The notes under the pieces: generated by a model | Seen by the model: the letters and a program-made list of their open reading frames with translations, nothing else | Told to the model about the DNA's origin: nothing | Databases searched by the model: none | Position numbers and translations under genes: made by a program | Shown here: one piece after another, positions 16,755 through 25,056 of the stretch | How positions within the stretch are numbered: position 1 is the stretch's first letter | How the letters are laid out: the number at the start of each line of letters is the position of its first letter | Assembly (NCBI GenBank): GCA_016722075.1 | Contig: JADKGW010000004.1 | Location: 1-64,000 of the forward strand | Reading direction: 5' to 3' | DNA from: Candidatus Kouleothrix ribensis | Lineage (GTDB): Bacteria > Chloroflexota > Chloroflexia > Chloroflexales > Roseiflexaceae | DNA: 64,000 nucleotides

Positions 16755-16922
16755 AAAAAACGCGACTCCGCGCTGCGCGCGTCTGGGGAGGGCACGCCCT
16801 CCCCAGACCCCACCCGCTCTGGTCTGCTCCGAAAAGCTTTGACACATCCGCAGCGCAGAAGAATTCAGCAATGCAGAAAACAGGATTCAGAAGCCAGAAA
16901 ACAGCACATTAGTGCGAGCGCG
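16755..16922 (-). repeat. Conserved DGR target 3' element, copy A
   Basis: Begins at the VR1 3' boundary and runs past the stop of receptor 1. It is highly similar to the elements at 22085-22253 and 51790-51942. It contains a hairpin: GTCTGGGGAGGGC (16781-16793) pairs with GCCCTCCCCAGAC (16796-16808). On the minus strand a GC-rich stretch and six T follow, so it could also attenuate transcription into 16292-16738. Confidence 0.85.
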
Positions 16923-19900
16923 GGGCGACTACTAACCGAAATCCGTCGTCGCCGCTCCTGTCGATCGGGTCGCTCCTGCTCCGCGCCCCGCAGCGAACAG
17001 ATGTACTATTATTGTAATATGATCCACCCCGCAATGGCACATCATACTCTCTGCTATCTAGTGTAAAGTCTTTTTCAAGCACTTGGCTCTGCGCAGGATA
17101 CGCCTTGAGGCTGCTCGCGCACCACTCCCACACATTGCCGGCCAGATCGAGCGCGCCGCAGACAGCCGCGCCAGCTGGGCAGCAGCCCACTGGCGCAGGC
17201 GTATCCAGCCCACTGGCATCGTAGATTGCCCGCTCGGGGGTTGGATCCTCTTCGCCCCACGGGTACGCTCGGCGCGGCTCACCTGGCGCATAGCTCGCGG
17301 CCGCCTCCCACTCGGCTTCGCTTGGTAGACGCACACAGTAATCTGCCGGCAGTACCTCCACAAGTTGCTCGCTGAGCCAGGCGCAGTAAGCCGTCGCCTC
17401 ATACCAGGCGACGCTAATCACTGGTTGGTTGGTGGCAGTATAGCGCGAGTTGTCCCAGTCCTCCGGTCGGCTGCGCTGCCGTGATTGCTTCCACCGCCAG
17501 CCCTCAGGCGTCCACCAGCGCTCAGCTTCCGGCCCATAGCCGACCGCGACGAACGGCGCATACTGCGCGACCGTGACCGGGTAGCGCGCGATCCAGAATC
17601 CCGGCAGCTCGATCGGCACACCTGCCTCCGTGCTCCCGCTCAGCCGCCGCGCCACGCTGCGCACGACTCCGCTTACCGATATGCTCTGATCATCTCCCCC
17701 CTCGCCGATCCGGTAGCGGCCTGCAGGGAGGCTACACCAATAACCACCCGGCTGGCCAAAGATCTGCAGCAATGCTTCGGCGCGCCACTGCTCGATCGCC
17801 ACGGGAAAGCGCGGGTCACCCAGCTCGCCGAGCGCACGGCCGGCCTCAACGCGCTCAGGCAGAGTGAGCGTTGGGTCGGGGTGCTCCAGCAGATCGCAGA
17901 GCGCCGTGCGCAGCTGCGCCTCAAAGCCCAGCACATCGTGCGCGCGGCCGGCCAGGTGGTCGCGCCGCTCAAGCGCCTCGTAGCAGGCCGCCGCGAAGAT
18001 CGCGTCGCGCTGGCGCTGGAGCGTGGCTTTCTGCATGGTGCCGACACGCTCAGAGACCAACAGCGTGAGCCAGCTAAACGCCAGCGCGAACTTCTCCTGC
18101 TTGCGCAGCCGGCCCATCAGCAGCAGCAGCACCTCGCGCCAGCGGTCGCCGCCGTCGCGCCACTGGGCGTAGGCCAGCCCAATATCCTCGCGCCCGGCCA
18201 GGTGGCAGGCCGCCAGATACTCCTCGAAGGTCAGGTGCGGCAGCACATACGCGTCGTCGCCCTCCTCCTGCACCAGCCCGGTCTCCTCGCGCAGCAGCGT
18301 GATCAGCGTATCGCTCTTGGCGGCGCAGACGGCGCGCGGCACCGCGCGCGGGTCGGCCGCATTGATCTTGCGCGCAAAGAAGGCGTCGAGTGCGCGGCGC
18401 ATCGCTTCGCCGGTCAGCACGCCGCGGCCGTCGATCGCCTGCTGGTGCGCAGCAAACGCGATCTCGTGGATGGCCGGGCGCAGGTCATCGATCGTGAGCT
18501 GCGGCAGCTCCAGCCGCTCGCCGATCGTGGCCACGCGCCGGTCGATATCGGCCGAGCGCACGCCCTCCCAGCGATCGAGCAGCAGCCCGACCAGCTCCTC
18601 GTAGATCTCGGCGCGCTCCTCGGGCAGCTGCTTCTTGTTATAGTGCAGCAGCACCAGCATGGTCAGCAGCAGCGGCGAGGCGGTGATCTCTTGTAGGTTC
18701 GGCCGCTGTGCCAGCACCTCGACCAGGTGCTCGGCGCGGGCCTGGGCTTCTGCTGGGGTGTAGAGCGCATTCGACGCAGTACAGGTTTGAGCGTACCAGG
18801 CCGGTACAAAGTGGCGCACCTGGCCGAGCGTGAACGGCTCAAGCCGGCGCAGCTCCCAGCCATCGCGCAGCTGCCAGGCGGCGCTCTGCTCGTAGGGCTT
18901 GGTGCGGCAAGTGACGACAAACCAGGCGCGGCTGAGCTGACCGGCAAGCTGGCGGATCGCATCGGCCAGACGCTCGCGCCGGCTGCGCGCACCTGCGCGC
19001 GTGTGCTCAGGCACGCCCGAAACCTCATCGAGGCCATCGAGGCAGAGCAGTGCGCCGCCACGCCGCCAGGCTTGAAGGATCGTCTCGCGCAGCTCGGCGC
19101 GCAGACCGCCTGCGCCCACCACCGGCGCCATCAGCGCTGAGATTAGCGCCTCCAGATCGTGGGCCGGGTCGTCGCTGAGCGCCTGGGCGACCTTGCCAAG
19201 CTGGCAGAAGAACGGCACTGGCAACGAGGGTTTCTTAGGGTCGCGGCCAGCCAGTAGCACCTCCGAGATCCAGACCGTGAGGTAACGCAGCACGGTTGAC
19301 TTGCCCGAGCCGGGGCCGCCGAGCAGTACCAGCCGGCGGTGTGCGCCAATCGCATTGATCGGCAGCTCTGGCCGATACCAGCCACCCATCAGCGGCCCAT
19401 CGCGGCGCTGCTCCGCCTCGCGCCGCAGCGCGGCCCACTGGCTGGCCAGCGGCTCAGTGCTGGGCAGCGGCACAAAGGGCGGCAGGGGTGAGGCAGGCAG
19501 ACCCAGCTCGGCTCGTTCAGGCACGCTCAAGATCGGCAGGCGTACCAGGTCGGGCAACACCTGGTGGGGGTCGCCCGCGTCCATCGTCTCCAGCAGTACA
19601 TCGCGCGTGAGGTCAGTAAACCGCTTGAGCGGCAGCCGTACATTGGTGGCCAGCGCGGTGTAGACCGCGCGCAGCGACAGCGCCGGCAGCGCACTTTGCT
19701 CGCGGCCGGTCTGCTCCTTGCCCAGTAGCTTGCCTAGCCGCAGCCGGCCGTACTCGGTAACCAGCCACTCAAGGTAGTTATCCAGCAGTTCCTTGGCATC
19801 GGCAGGCGGCTTTCCGCCAAAGAATGCCTGCACCGTGCCGTAGTTTACGCCGACTGCGTTGCCGTGGAGCGTGCCTGGATTCTCGACCGCGCCCTTGGTC

Positions 19901-20058
19901 TGGCTCTCTGCTAGCACATCGCCGACTTGCTGAATAGTGTTGCCGGCGTCCAGGTTGACGCCGCCGCTCTGCTGTGTGTACTGGGCCAGCAGCTGGGCGC
20001 GCTGCTCAGGCGGCAACGATTGGAGCCAGGCCAGGAGTTGCTGCGAATCATCGCTCAT
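16909..20058 (-). CDS. DGR target 1: NACHT STAND ATPase with FGE/C-type-lectin-like sensor domain
   Basis: 1,049 residues. N-terminal region with the shared motif GNAVGVNYGTVQAFFGG (66-82). NACHT ATPase: Walker A LLGGPGSGKST (245-255), Walker B LLCLDGLDEVSG (337-348), then VVTCRTKPYEQ; helical repeats to about 770. The C-terminal 280 residues are FGE-sulfatase-like (GFWIARYPVTVAQY, RLPSEAEWEAAA, LAGNVWEWC, RGGSYYNNSTSVRCGAR). VR1 encodes residues 1022-1046 within this lectin-type fold; APRSH and the stop follow. It is an NLR-like receptor whose ligand-contacting tip can be rewritten by the retroelement. GAGGCG precedes the ATG. It lies just downstream of the template repeat. Confidence 0.9.
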   Translation of the reverse strand: MSDDSQQLLAWLQSLPPEQRAQLLAQYTQQSGGVNLDAGNTIQQVGDVLAESQTKGAVENPGTLHGNAVGVNYGTVQAFFGGKPPADAKELLDNYLEWLVTEYGRLRLGKLLGKEQTGREQSALPALSLRAVYTALATNVRLPLKRFTDLTRDVLLETMDAGDPHQVLPDLVRLPILSVPERAELGLPASPLPPFVPLPSTEPLASQWAALRREAEQRRDGPLMGGWYRPELPINAIGAHRRLVLLGGPGSGKSTVLRYLTVWISEVLLAGRDPKKPSLPVPFFCQLGKVAQALSDDPAHDLEALISALMAPVVGAGGLRAELRETILQAWRRGGALLCLDGLDEVSGVPEHTRAGARSRRERLADAIRQLAGQLSRAWFVVTCRTKPYEQSAAWQLRDGWELRRLEPFTLGQVRHFVPAWYAQTCTASNALYTPAEAQARAEHLVEVLAQRPNLQEITASPLLLTMLVLLHYNKKQLPEERAEIYEELVGLLLDRWEGVRSADIDRRVATIGERLELPQLTIDDLRPAIHEIAFAAHQQAIDGRGVLTGEAMRRALDAFFARKINAADPRAVPRAVCAAKSDTLITLLREETGLVQEEGDDAYVLPHLTFEEYLAACHLAGREDIGLAYAQWRDGGDRWREVLLLLMGRLRKQEKFALAFSWLTLLVSERVGTMQKATLQRQRDAIFAAACYEALERRDHLAGRAHDVLGFEAQLRTALCDLLEHPDPTLTLPERVEAGRALGELGDPRFPVAIEQWRAEALLQIFGQPGGYWCSLPAGRYRIGEGGDDQSISVSGVVRSVARRLSGSTEAGVPIELPGFWIARYPVTVAQYAPFVAVGYGPEAERWWTPEGWRWKQSRQRSRPEDWDNSRYTATNQPVISVAWYEATAYCAWLSEQLVEVLPADYCVRLPSEAEWEAAASYAPGEPRRAYPWGEEDPTPERAIYDASGLDTPAPVGCCPAGAAVCGALDLAGNVWEWCASSLKAYPAQSQVLEKDFTLDSREYDVPLRGGSYYNNSTSVRCGARSRSDPIDRSGDDGFRLVVAPRSH
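16923..16995 (-). repeat. DGR variable repeat VR1
   Basis: 73 bp aligned without gaps to the template at 20248-20320. There are 9 mismatches, all at template adenines on the coding strand: eight A-to-G and one A-to-T. It encodes the end of the FGE-like domain of target 1. Confidence 0.95.
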
Positions 20059-20247
20059 AACGCCTCATACAGAGTTGCCACCCCGCCGGATCGTCGGAGC
20101 GCCCACCAGGGACGTTCCTACCAGCCCAGCGGGGCGGCGCGGTCTTTGGCCGCGCAGGGCCTGGGCACGGCCGCGCTCGCTCGCATTGGCCTGCCGCCGG
20201 CGGGGACCGTGCGCCGCCGGATGCATCGGCAGAGGGGTGCGCGCGAT

Positions 20248-20320
20248 GGGCGACTACTAACCGAAATCCGTTGTTGTCGTTCCTGTTGTTCGGGTTGTTC
20301 CTGTTCCGCGCCCCGCAGCG
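20248..20320 (-). repeat. DGR template repeat (TR)
   Basis: This 73-bp non-coding template carries 22 adenines on the minus strand, mostly as AAC triplets; conceptual translation gives GARNRNNPNNRNDNNGFRLV, the Asn-rich pattern typical of DGR templates. Identity with all three VRs starts at CGCTGCGGGG and ends at GTCGCCC (minus strand). It lies between avd and target 1. The shared 3' part CGGTTAGTAGTC should act as the initiation-of-homing region. Confidence 0.95.
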
Positions 20321-20382
20321 TTTGGCGCTGATTGGAACCGGGTGCGCCGTCTCGGCCGGCCCGTGGGTATTGTACCATCGGG

Positions 20383-20555
20383 AGACACGAGACATCAGAC
20401 ACGAGACATCAGACACGAGACATCAGACACGAGACATCAGACACGAGACATCAGACACGAGACATCAGACACGAGACATCAGACACGAGACATCAGACAC
20501 GAGACATCAGACACGAGACATCAGACACGAGACATCAGACATCAGACACGAGACC
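20383..20555. repeat. 14-bp tandem repeat array between avd and TR
   Basis: Eleven perfect copies of AGACACGAGACATC (20383-20536) are followed by a half unit and one partial unit to about 20555. The unit is not a multiple of three. Frames through it are repetitive on both strands, so it is taken as non-coding. It falls in what should be the 5' leader of the TR-containing RNA. Confidence 0.9.
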
Positions 20556-20572
20556 ATCTCCTTGTCCGCGCT

Positions 20573-20932
20573 TCACTCTGCCGCATCGCCGCTCGCGGCG
20601 CGGGCCAGCGCCTTGCGCCAGCCGCCGATCAGCCGCCCGATCTCATCGAGCAGGCGCGCGGCGTGCTCAATCTGGCCGACCGTGAGCAGGCCCAGCGCCT
20701 GGCTCTGGCGCACGAGCGCGCGCAGCTCGTGCAGCGCTTCGTCGGCGGCCTGCAATGCGCTGCGCTTGTCGCGCCGCCGCGCGGCGGCGATCAGCTCACG
20801 CTGCATTCGCAGCGCCGCCTCTTGCGTTGCCTTACCCAGGGCCGCGCGGTAGTGCCGAGGGTAGCGCACGGTCGCGCGCAGCACCCACTGCACCAACTCG
20901 TCGCAGCGCGCGAAGATCGGCGAGTCAGGCAT
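20573..20932 (-). CDS. avd: Accessory variability determinant (Avd), DGR subunit
   Basis: 119 residues, basic and all-helical: IFARCDELVQWVLRATVRYP, QEAALRMQRELIAAARRRDK, LHELRALVRQSQALG and IEHAARLLDEIGRLIGGWRKAL. These four helices and the terminal IGRLIGGWRK match the Avd/S23-type four-helix bundle that forms a pentamer and binds the DGR reverse transcriptase and template RNA. It starts 43 bp after the RT stop, with three GACACGATG repeats in the gap (20939-20971), and the template lies downstream. The ribosome site is weak, so translation may be coupled to RT. Confidence 0.85.
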   Translation of the reverse strand: MPDSPIFARCDELVQWVLRATVRYPRHYRAALGKATQEAALRMQRELIAAARRRDKRSALQAADEALHELRALVRQSQALGLLTVGQIEHAARLLDEIGRLIGGWRKALARAASGDAAE

Positions 20933-20975
20933 TGGCGTGACACGATGACACGATGACCAGGTGACACGATGGCAC

Positions 20976-22076
20976 TCACCGCTCCTTCAGGGTTATAGAT
21001 GCAGCAGCATGGTTTACTCTCGGCACCAGCGTGCCCAGCACCGCGCGGCGCAGCCCCAGCGTGCTGCCGTGCTGGGTCTGGCCGATCCAGCCCTGCACCG
21101 TGGCGTCAAGCTGCGCGAACGTGATCGCCCCGGCGGCGTAAGCCGCCACGCGCGCGCGGTAGCGCCGCCAGAAGCGCACCACGCTGCGCCGCCGCAGCCG
21201 CCGCCGGGCCGGGTCGACCACCCAGCCCAGAAACGGGAAGCCCGCCGCCGTGGGCGCGACCTGCGCCCGCGCCTCGTGGATGGTCAGCCGCAGCGCGGCC
21301 AGGCGATCCTGCACCGCGCCACGCCACGCGTGCAGCGTGGCCTTGTCATCGGCGAACAGCAGCAGGTCGTCGCAGTAGCGCACATACGCCCGGCAGTGCA
21401 GATCCTGCTTGATAAACAGGTCGAGCGGATGCAGGAAGACATTCGCCCAAAACTGCGATGTGAGGTTGCCGATCGGCAGCCCGCGCGGTCGCAGGATGGC
21501 GAACAAGTCATCGCCAGGGAAGTACGGCGGCGTGTACGCCTCGGCCAGCACATCCCGCCCGCCGGCGATGATCCGCCCGCACAGATCGCGCACGCGCACA
21601 TCGGCGATGTGGTGGGCCAGCGTAGCCTCCAGCACAGCGTGATCGATCGCCGGGAAGAACGCGCGGATGTCGAGCTGGAGCACGTAGCGATAACCGCGCG
21701 CGAGGTGCTGGGCGCGATCGAGCGCGGCCAGCGTGCCCTTGCCCACCCGGCAGGCGTAGCTGTCGTGGATAAAGCGCGCCTCCCAGATCGGTTCGATCAC
21801 CTGGCAGAGCGCGTGGTGGACGATCCGATCCTCGAACGGTGCGGCCGAGATCTGGCGGCGCTTCCACTCGCGGATGACGAAGCTGCGGTAGGGGCCAGGC
21901 GTGTAGCTGTCGTCCTCCAGTCGCTCCTGCAGCCGCAGGAGCCGCGTCTCGGCATCGAGGTCGTAGGCGGCAACGGCCGGCCGTGCGCGCTTGCCGCGCC
22001 GCGCCGCCAGGTACGCGCGCCACAGGTTCTCGAAGCTGACGAGCTGCGGCCATAGGTTGCGGTAGGTTTTGGGCAT
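20976..22076 (-). CDS. DGR-type reverse transcriptase
   Basis: 366 residues from the ATG at 22076 (GGGGAGA upstream); the frame extends through the conserved 3' element to 22202, but that part is not protein-like. Catalytic motifs: LQLDIRAFFPAIDH with Asp136, GLPIGNLTSQFWANVF (199-214), YVRYCDDLLLFADD with the YCDD box at 234-237, and GFPFLGWVV. The GNLTSQ box is the signature of DGR reverse transcriptases rather than group II intron or retron enzymes. No maturase or endonuclease domain. It should copy the TR RNA with adenine-specific errors and direct cDNA into the VRs. It follows target 2 in the same direction. Confidence 0.95.
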   Translation of the reverse strand: MPKTYRNLWPQLVSFENLWRAYLAARRGKRARPAVAAYDLDAETRLLRLQERLEDDSYTPGPYRSFVIREWKRRQISAAPFEDRIVHHALCQVIEPIWEARFIHDSYACRVGKGTLAALDRAQHLARGYRYVLQLDIRAFFPAIDHAVLEATLAHHIADVRVRDLCGRIIAGGRDVLAEAYTPPYFPGDDLFAILRPRGLPIGNLTSQFWANVFLHPLDLFIKQDLHCRAYVRYCDDLLLFADDKATLHAWRGAVQDRLAALRLTIHEARAQVAPTAAGFPFLGWVVDPARRRLRRRSVVRFWRRYRARVAAYAAGAITFAQLDATVQGWIGQTQHGSTLGLRRAVLGTLVPRVNHAAASITLKER

Positions 22077-22084
22077 GCTCTCCC

Positions 22085-22253
22085 CAAAAAAATACGCGAT
22101 TCGCGCTGCGCGCGCTGGGGAGGGACACTCTCCCCAGACCCCACCCGCCCCGATCTGCTCCAAAAACCTTTGACACATCTTCAGAGCAGGAGAATTCAGC
22201 AATGCAGCAAACAGGATTCAGAAGCCAGAAAGCAGCACATTAGTGCGAGCGCA
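22085..22253 (-). repeat. Conserved DGR target 3' element, copy B
   Basis: Same element as at 16755-16922, from the VR2 boundary past the target 2 stop to the RT ribosome site. Hairpin: CTGGGGAG (22115-22122) pairs with CTCCCCAG (22130-22137). A run of seven T follows on the minus strand, so it may attenuate RT transcription. Confidence 0.85.
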
Positions 22254-25056
22254 GGGCGACGACTAACCGAAATCCGCCGATGACGACCCCGTAGAGCGGG
22301 AGGACCCTGACCCGCGCCCCGCAGCGAACAGATGTACTACGCTCACGCCACCCCCCTCCACGCACGAGCACATCGAAACTACTATCTGGTGGAAAGTCTT
22401 TTGCAAGTACCTGCCCCAGCGCAGGATACGATTTGTAACGGCTTCCACACCACTCCCAGACATTGCCGGCCAGGTCCAGCGCGCCGCAGGCAGCAGCACC
22501 GGCCGGACAGACGCCGACCGGCGCCGGCGTATCCAGCCCACTGGCATCGTAGATTGCGCGCTCAGGGGTTGGCTCCGCTTCGCCCCACGGATAGGTGCGG
22601 CGCGGCGCATTTAGTGCGGCGCTGGCCGCTACCTCCCACTCGGCTTCGCTTGGTAGGCGTACCACATAGCCCGCCGGGAGCGTCTCTGCAAGTTGCTCGC
22701 TCAGCCAGGCGCAGAAGGCCATGGCCTCATACCAGGTCACGCCGATCACCGGCTGGTTCGCGGCGGTATAGCGCGGGTCGTCCCACAACCACGGTTGCAT
22801 ATGCGCTTCTTTTTGCTTCCACCGCCAACCCTTCAGCGTCCACCAATGCTCTGCCTCCGGCCCGTACCCCTGCGTCACAAACGGCGCAAACTGCGCGACC
22901 GTGACCGGGTAGCGCGCGATCCAGAAGGCGGAGAGCGCGATGTCTACACTCCTCGCATCCTCTTCCCACCCGCCAATTGCATACGTGCCCGCAGGCAGCG
23001 CTTGCCAGTAGCCCGAGCCACCAAAACCCGCCGGGTACGCCTCGCCGCGCCACTGCGCCAGCTCGACCGGGAAGCGCGGATCGCCGAGCTGAGCCAGCGC
23101 ATAGCCCGCCCGCACCCGCTCGATCGTCGGGATGAGCGCCTGCCCTGCGCTGTCCTGGTGCTCCAGTACTGTCACCAGCGCCGCCTGCGTGCGCTCCCAC
23201 TGTGCCGCGCGCTTTACACCCAGCCTGCTCAGTCGCTCCTTGCCAACCTCGCCCAACACTTCGCCTGCCAGAGTCGCGCCACGCGCCCACGCAGGCGTGC
23301 GCTCGGGGTGCTCGTCGAGCAGCGCCTCGGCCAGGTCAGCGGCCGGGCGGATCTGCTCGTGCAACACCACCAGCCGGCTGGCCGCCAGCAGCAGCGCCTC
23401 GCGCCACTGCGGCCCGGTCCCGGCGCGCGCCAGCGCCCGCTCGACAAACTCAGCCTCGCCGGCGCCCCAGTCGCCGTCGCCGGTCAAGCGCCGCGCCGCC
23501 AGGTACTCCTGAAAGGTGCGGTGCGGGAAGCGGTACGTGTCGGGGCCGAACTTCTGCAGCACGCCGTTGCCGAACCGGCTGACGTAGCGGCAGAAGGTCT
23601 CGGCCCGACCAAACGCCCGCTCGGCGTCGTATCCGGCGAAGAACGCCCGCGCAGTCTCGATCAGCACGGCATAGGGCAGATCCGCACCGCTCTCGCCATC
23701 GCCACTCACGCCACGCGTGTGCGCCGCGAAGCCCAGCCGATCGAGCAGCCGGCCCAGGTCGCTCTCGCTCCACTCCGGCAGCTCGAGCTGCGCGCGCAGC
23801 GCCGGCTCGCCGCGCTCGGGCCGCCAGCGCAGTAGCAGGAACTCGATGCACTTTTCATACAGCCGCACACGCTCGTCGGGCAGGCGACCCTCGTAGGCGT
23901 GCAGCAGCGTCATCATGGTGAGTAGCAGCGGGTTGCCGGCCAGCCGGCGCAGCTCGGGGCGCGCGCGCACCTCGGCGCGCAGCCGCTCGCGCAGGGTCGC
24001 CGGGTCGCCGTTCAGCGGACGATCGAGCTGAACCAGCGTGGCGTACCAGTGCCCGATAAACTCATGGCGTAGATCCTCGGAGAACGGAATGATTCGCTCG
24101 CTCAGCCAGCCGGCCAACTGGCGCGTAGTCTGCTGATAGTCAAGCACGCGGCAGGTCACGACCACCCGGCTGCTACCCGCCGCCATCTTGAGAGCAATCA
24201 GCATCTCGCGTATCAGCGCCAGCGGCTGGCCCTGCGCGTCGCTCGGCACCTCGTCGAGGCCGTCGAGCAGCAGCAGCGCCCGGCCGCCACTGACTTCGCC
24301 GCGCAGCCAGGCCACCAGTGACGCGCTGCGCATGGCGTGCTCCAGCCACTTCCAGAGCAGCGCCGCATCGCCCTGTTTGGGCTGAGCAGGCTGCGCGGGC
24401 TGTGCGGCCAGCCAGGCCGCGAACTCGCGCAGCACCACGCGGATCGGGATGAGCGCGCCGTGCGTCCACCCTTCGCCCAGCCGCGCCAGCCAGCCCTCCT
24501 CGCCCAGGGCCGCGCGCGCCAGGCACAGGCCCACGAAGTTGACCAAGGTGCTCTTGCCGCCGCCAGGGTCGCCCAGCAGCACCAGGCGCGGCTGCTGGGC
24601 CAGCGCCTCGATCGCGGCCAGCTGGCGCTGCTGACCAGGGCGATCTTGCTGCTCCTGCTTGGTCAGCGCCACGGTGCTGGCGACCTCGAGCCGGGTGTAG
24701 ACGCTGGCCAGCTCAATCGCCGCGCGGGCCGGATCGCTGCTGTCGGCGTCGGCCAGGCTGAGGCGGCTGCACGCACCGGCCAGGCCGAGCAGGTACTCGC
24801 GCCGCAGCGTGGCCAGATCCAGCCCCGGTGCTTCCGGACTGCCGCCAAAGAATGCCTGCATCGTACCAAAGTTAATCGCGGCTGCATTGCCGTGCAAGCT
24901 GCCGCTGTTCTCTAGCTCGCCTGACACTGAGCCCAATTGGCCGCGCAACACACGCAGCTGCGCCTCGATCGCCTCGCGCGCCGCAGCAGGAAGCCCTGGT
25001 ATCGCGAGCGTCGATTCCAGCTCGGTGATCTTCCGCTGTGTATCTGGATCGCTCAT
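22240..25056 (-). CDS. DGR target 2: NACHT STAND ATPase with FGE-like sensor domain
   Basis: 938 residues. A short helical N-terminus (TELESTLAIPGLPAAAREAI) also seen in the upstream partner, shared motif GNAAAINFGTMQAFFGG (56-72), Walker A LGDPGGGKST (161-170), Walker B LLLLDGLDEVP (261-271), VVVTCRVLDYQ, helical repeats to about 680, then an FGE-like domain (FWIARYPVTVAQF, RLPSEAEWEVAA, LAGNVWEWC, RGGGWRERSTSVRCGAR). VR2 encodes residues 911-935 and gives VRVLPLYGVVIGG where target 1 has SRSDPIDRSGDDG. The ATG overlaps the upstream stop (ATGA). RT follows after element B, so receptor and RT are probably co-transcribed. Confidence 0.9.
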   Translation of the reverse strand: MSDPDTQRKITELESTLAIPGLPAAAREAIEAQLRVLRGQLGSVSGELENSGSLHGNAAAINFGTMQAFFGGSPEAPGLDLATLRREYLLGLAGACSRLSLADADSSDPARAAIELASVYTRLEVASTVALTKQEQQDRPGQQRQLAAIEALAQQPRLVLLGDPGGGKSTLVNFVGLCLARAALGEEGWLARLGEGWTHGALIPIRVVLREFAAWLAAQPAQPAQPKQGDAALLWKWLEHAMRSASLVAWLRGEVSGGRALLLLDGLDEVPSDAQGQPLALIREMLIALKMAAGSSRVVVTCRVLDYQQTTRQLAGWLSERIIPFSEDLRHEFIGHWYATLVQLDRPLNGDPATLRERLRAEVRARPELRRLAGNPLLLTMMTLLHAYEGRLPDERVRLYEKCIEFLLLRWRPERGEPALRAQLELPEWSESDLGRLLDRLGFAAHTRGVSGDGESGADLPYAVLIETARAFFAGYDAERAFGRAETFCRYVSRFGNGVLQKFGPDTYRFPHRTFQEYLAARRLTGDGDWGAGEAEFVERALARAGTGPQWREALLLAASRLVVLHEQIRPAADLAEALLDEHPERTPAWARGATLAGEVLGEVGKERLSRLGVKRAAQWERTQAALVTVLEHQDSAGQALIPTIERVRAGYALAQLGDPRFPVELAQWRGEAYPAGFGGSGYWQALPAGTYAIGGWEEDARSVDIALSAFWIARYPVTVAQFAPFVTQGYGPEAEHWWTLKGWRWKQKEAHMQPWLWDDPRYTAANQPVIGVTWYEAMAFCAWLSEQLAETLPAGYVVRLPSEAEWEVAASAALNAPRRTYPWGEAEPTPERAIYDASGLDTPAPVGVCPAGAAACGALDLAGNVWEWCGSRYKSYPALGQVLAKDFPPDSSFDVLVRGGGWRERSTSVRCGARVRVLPLYGVVIGGFRLVVALRSH
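22254..22326 (-). repeat. DGR variable repeat VR2
   Basis: 73 bp aligned without gaps to the TR. There are 17 mismatches, all at template adenines (8 A-to-T, 6 A-to-G, 3 A-to-C on the coding strand). This is the most diversified of the three copies. Confidence 0.95.

Noticed and set aside
16909..17750. True sulfatase-activating formylglycine-generating enzyme
   Set aside because: The domain is the C-terminus of NACHT receptors and carries the DGR variable repeat; it is a lectin-fold binding domain here, not evidence for sulfatase maturation.
20383..20555. CRISPR array
   Set aside because: The units abut with no spacers and there are no cas genes nearby.
20271..20956. Long plus-strand frames through the 14-bp repeats and opposite avd
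   Set aside because: They translate the tandem array into periodic His/Arg/Asp/Thr peptides and are antisense to avd; no ribosome site or domain.
20976..22076. Group II intron or retron reverse transcriptase
   Set aside because: No maturase, endonuclease or msr/msd structure; the GNLTSQ box plus TR/VR pairs and Avd identify a DGR.
22077..22202. N-terminal extension of the RT (MLNSPALKMCQRF...)
   Set aside because: The same sequence occurs as non-coding DNA after the other two receptors, and a good ribosome site precedes the ATG at 22076.
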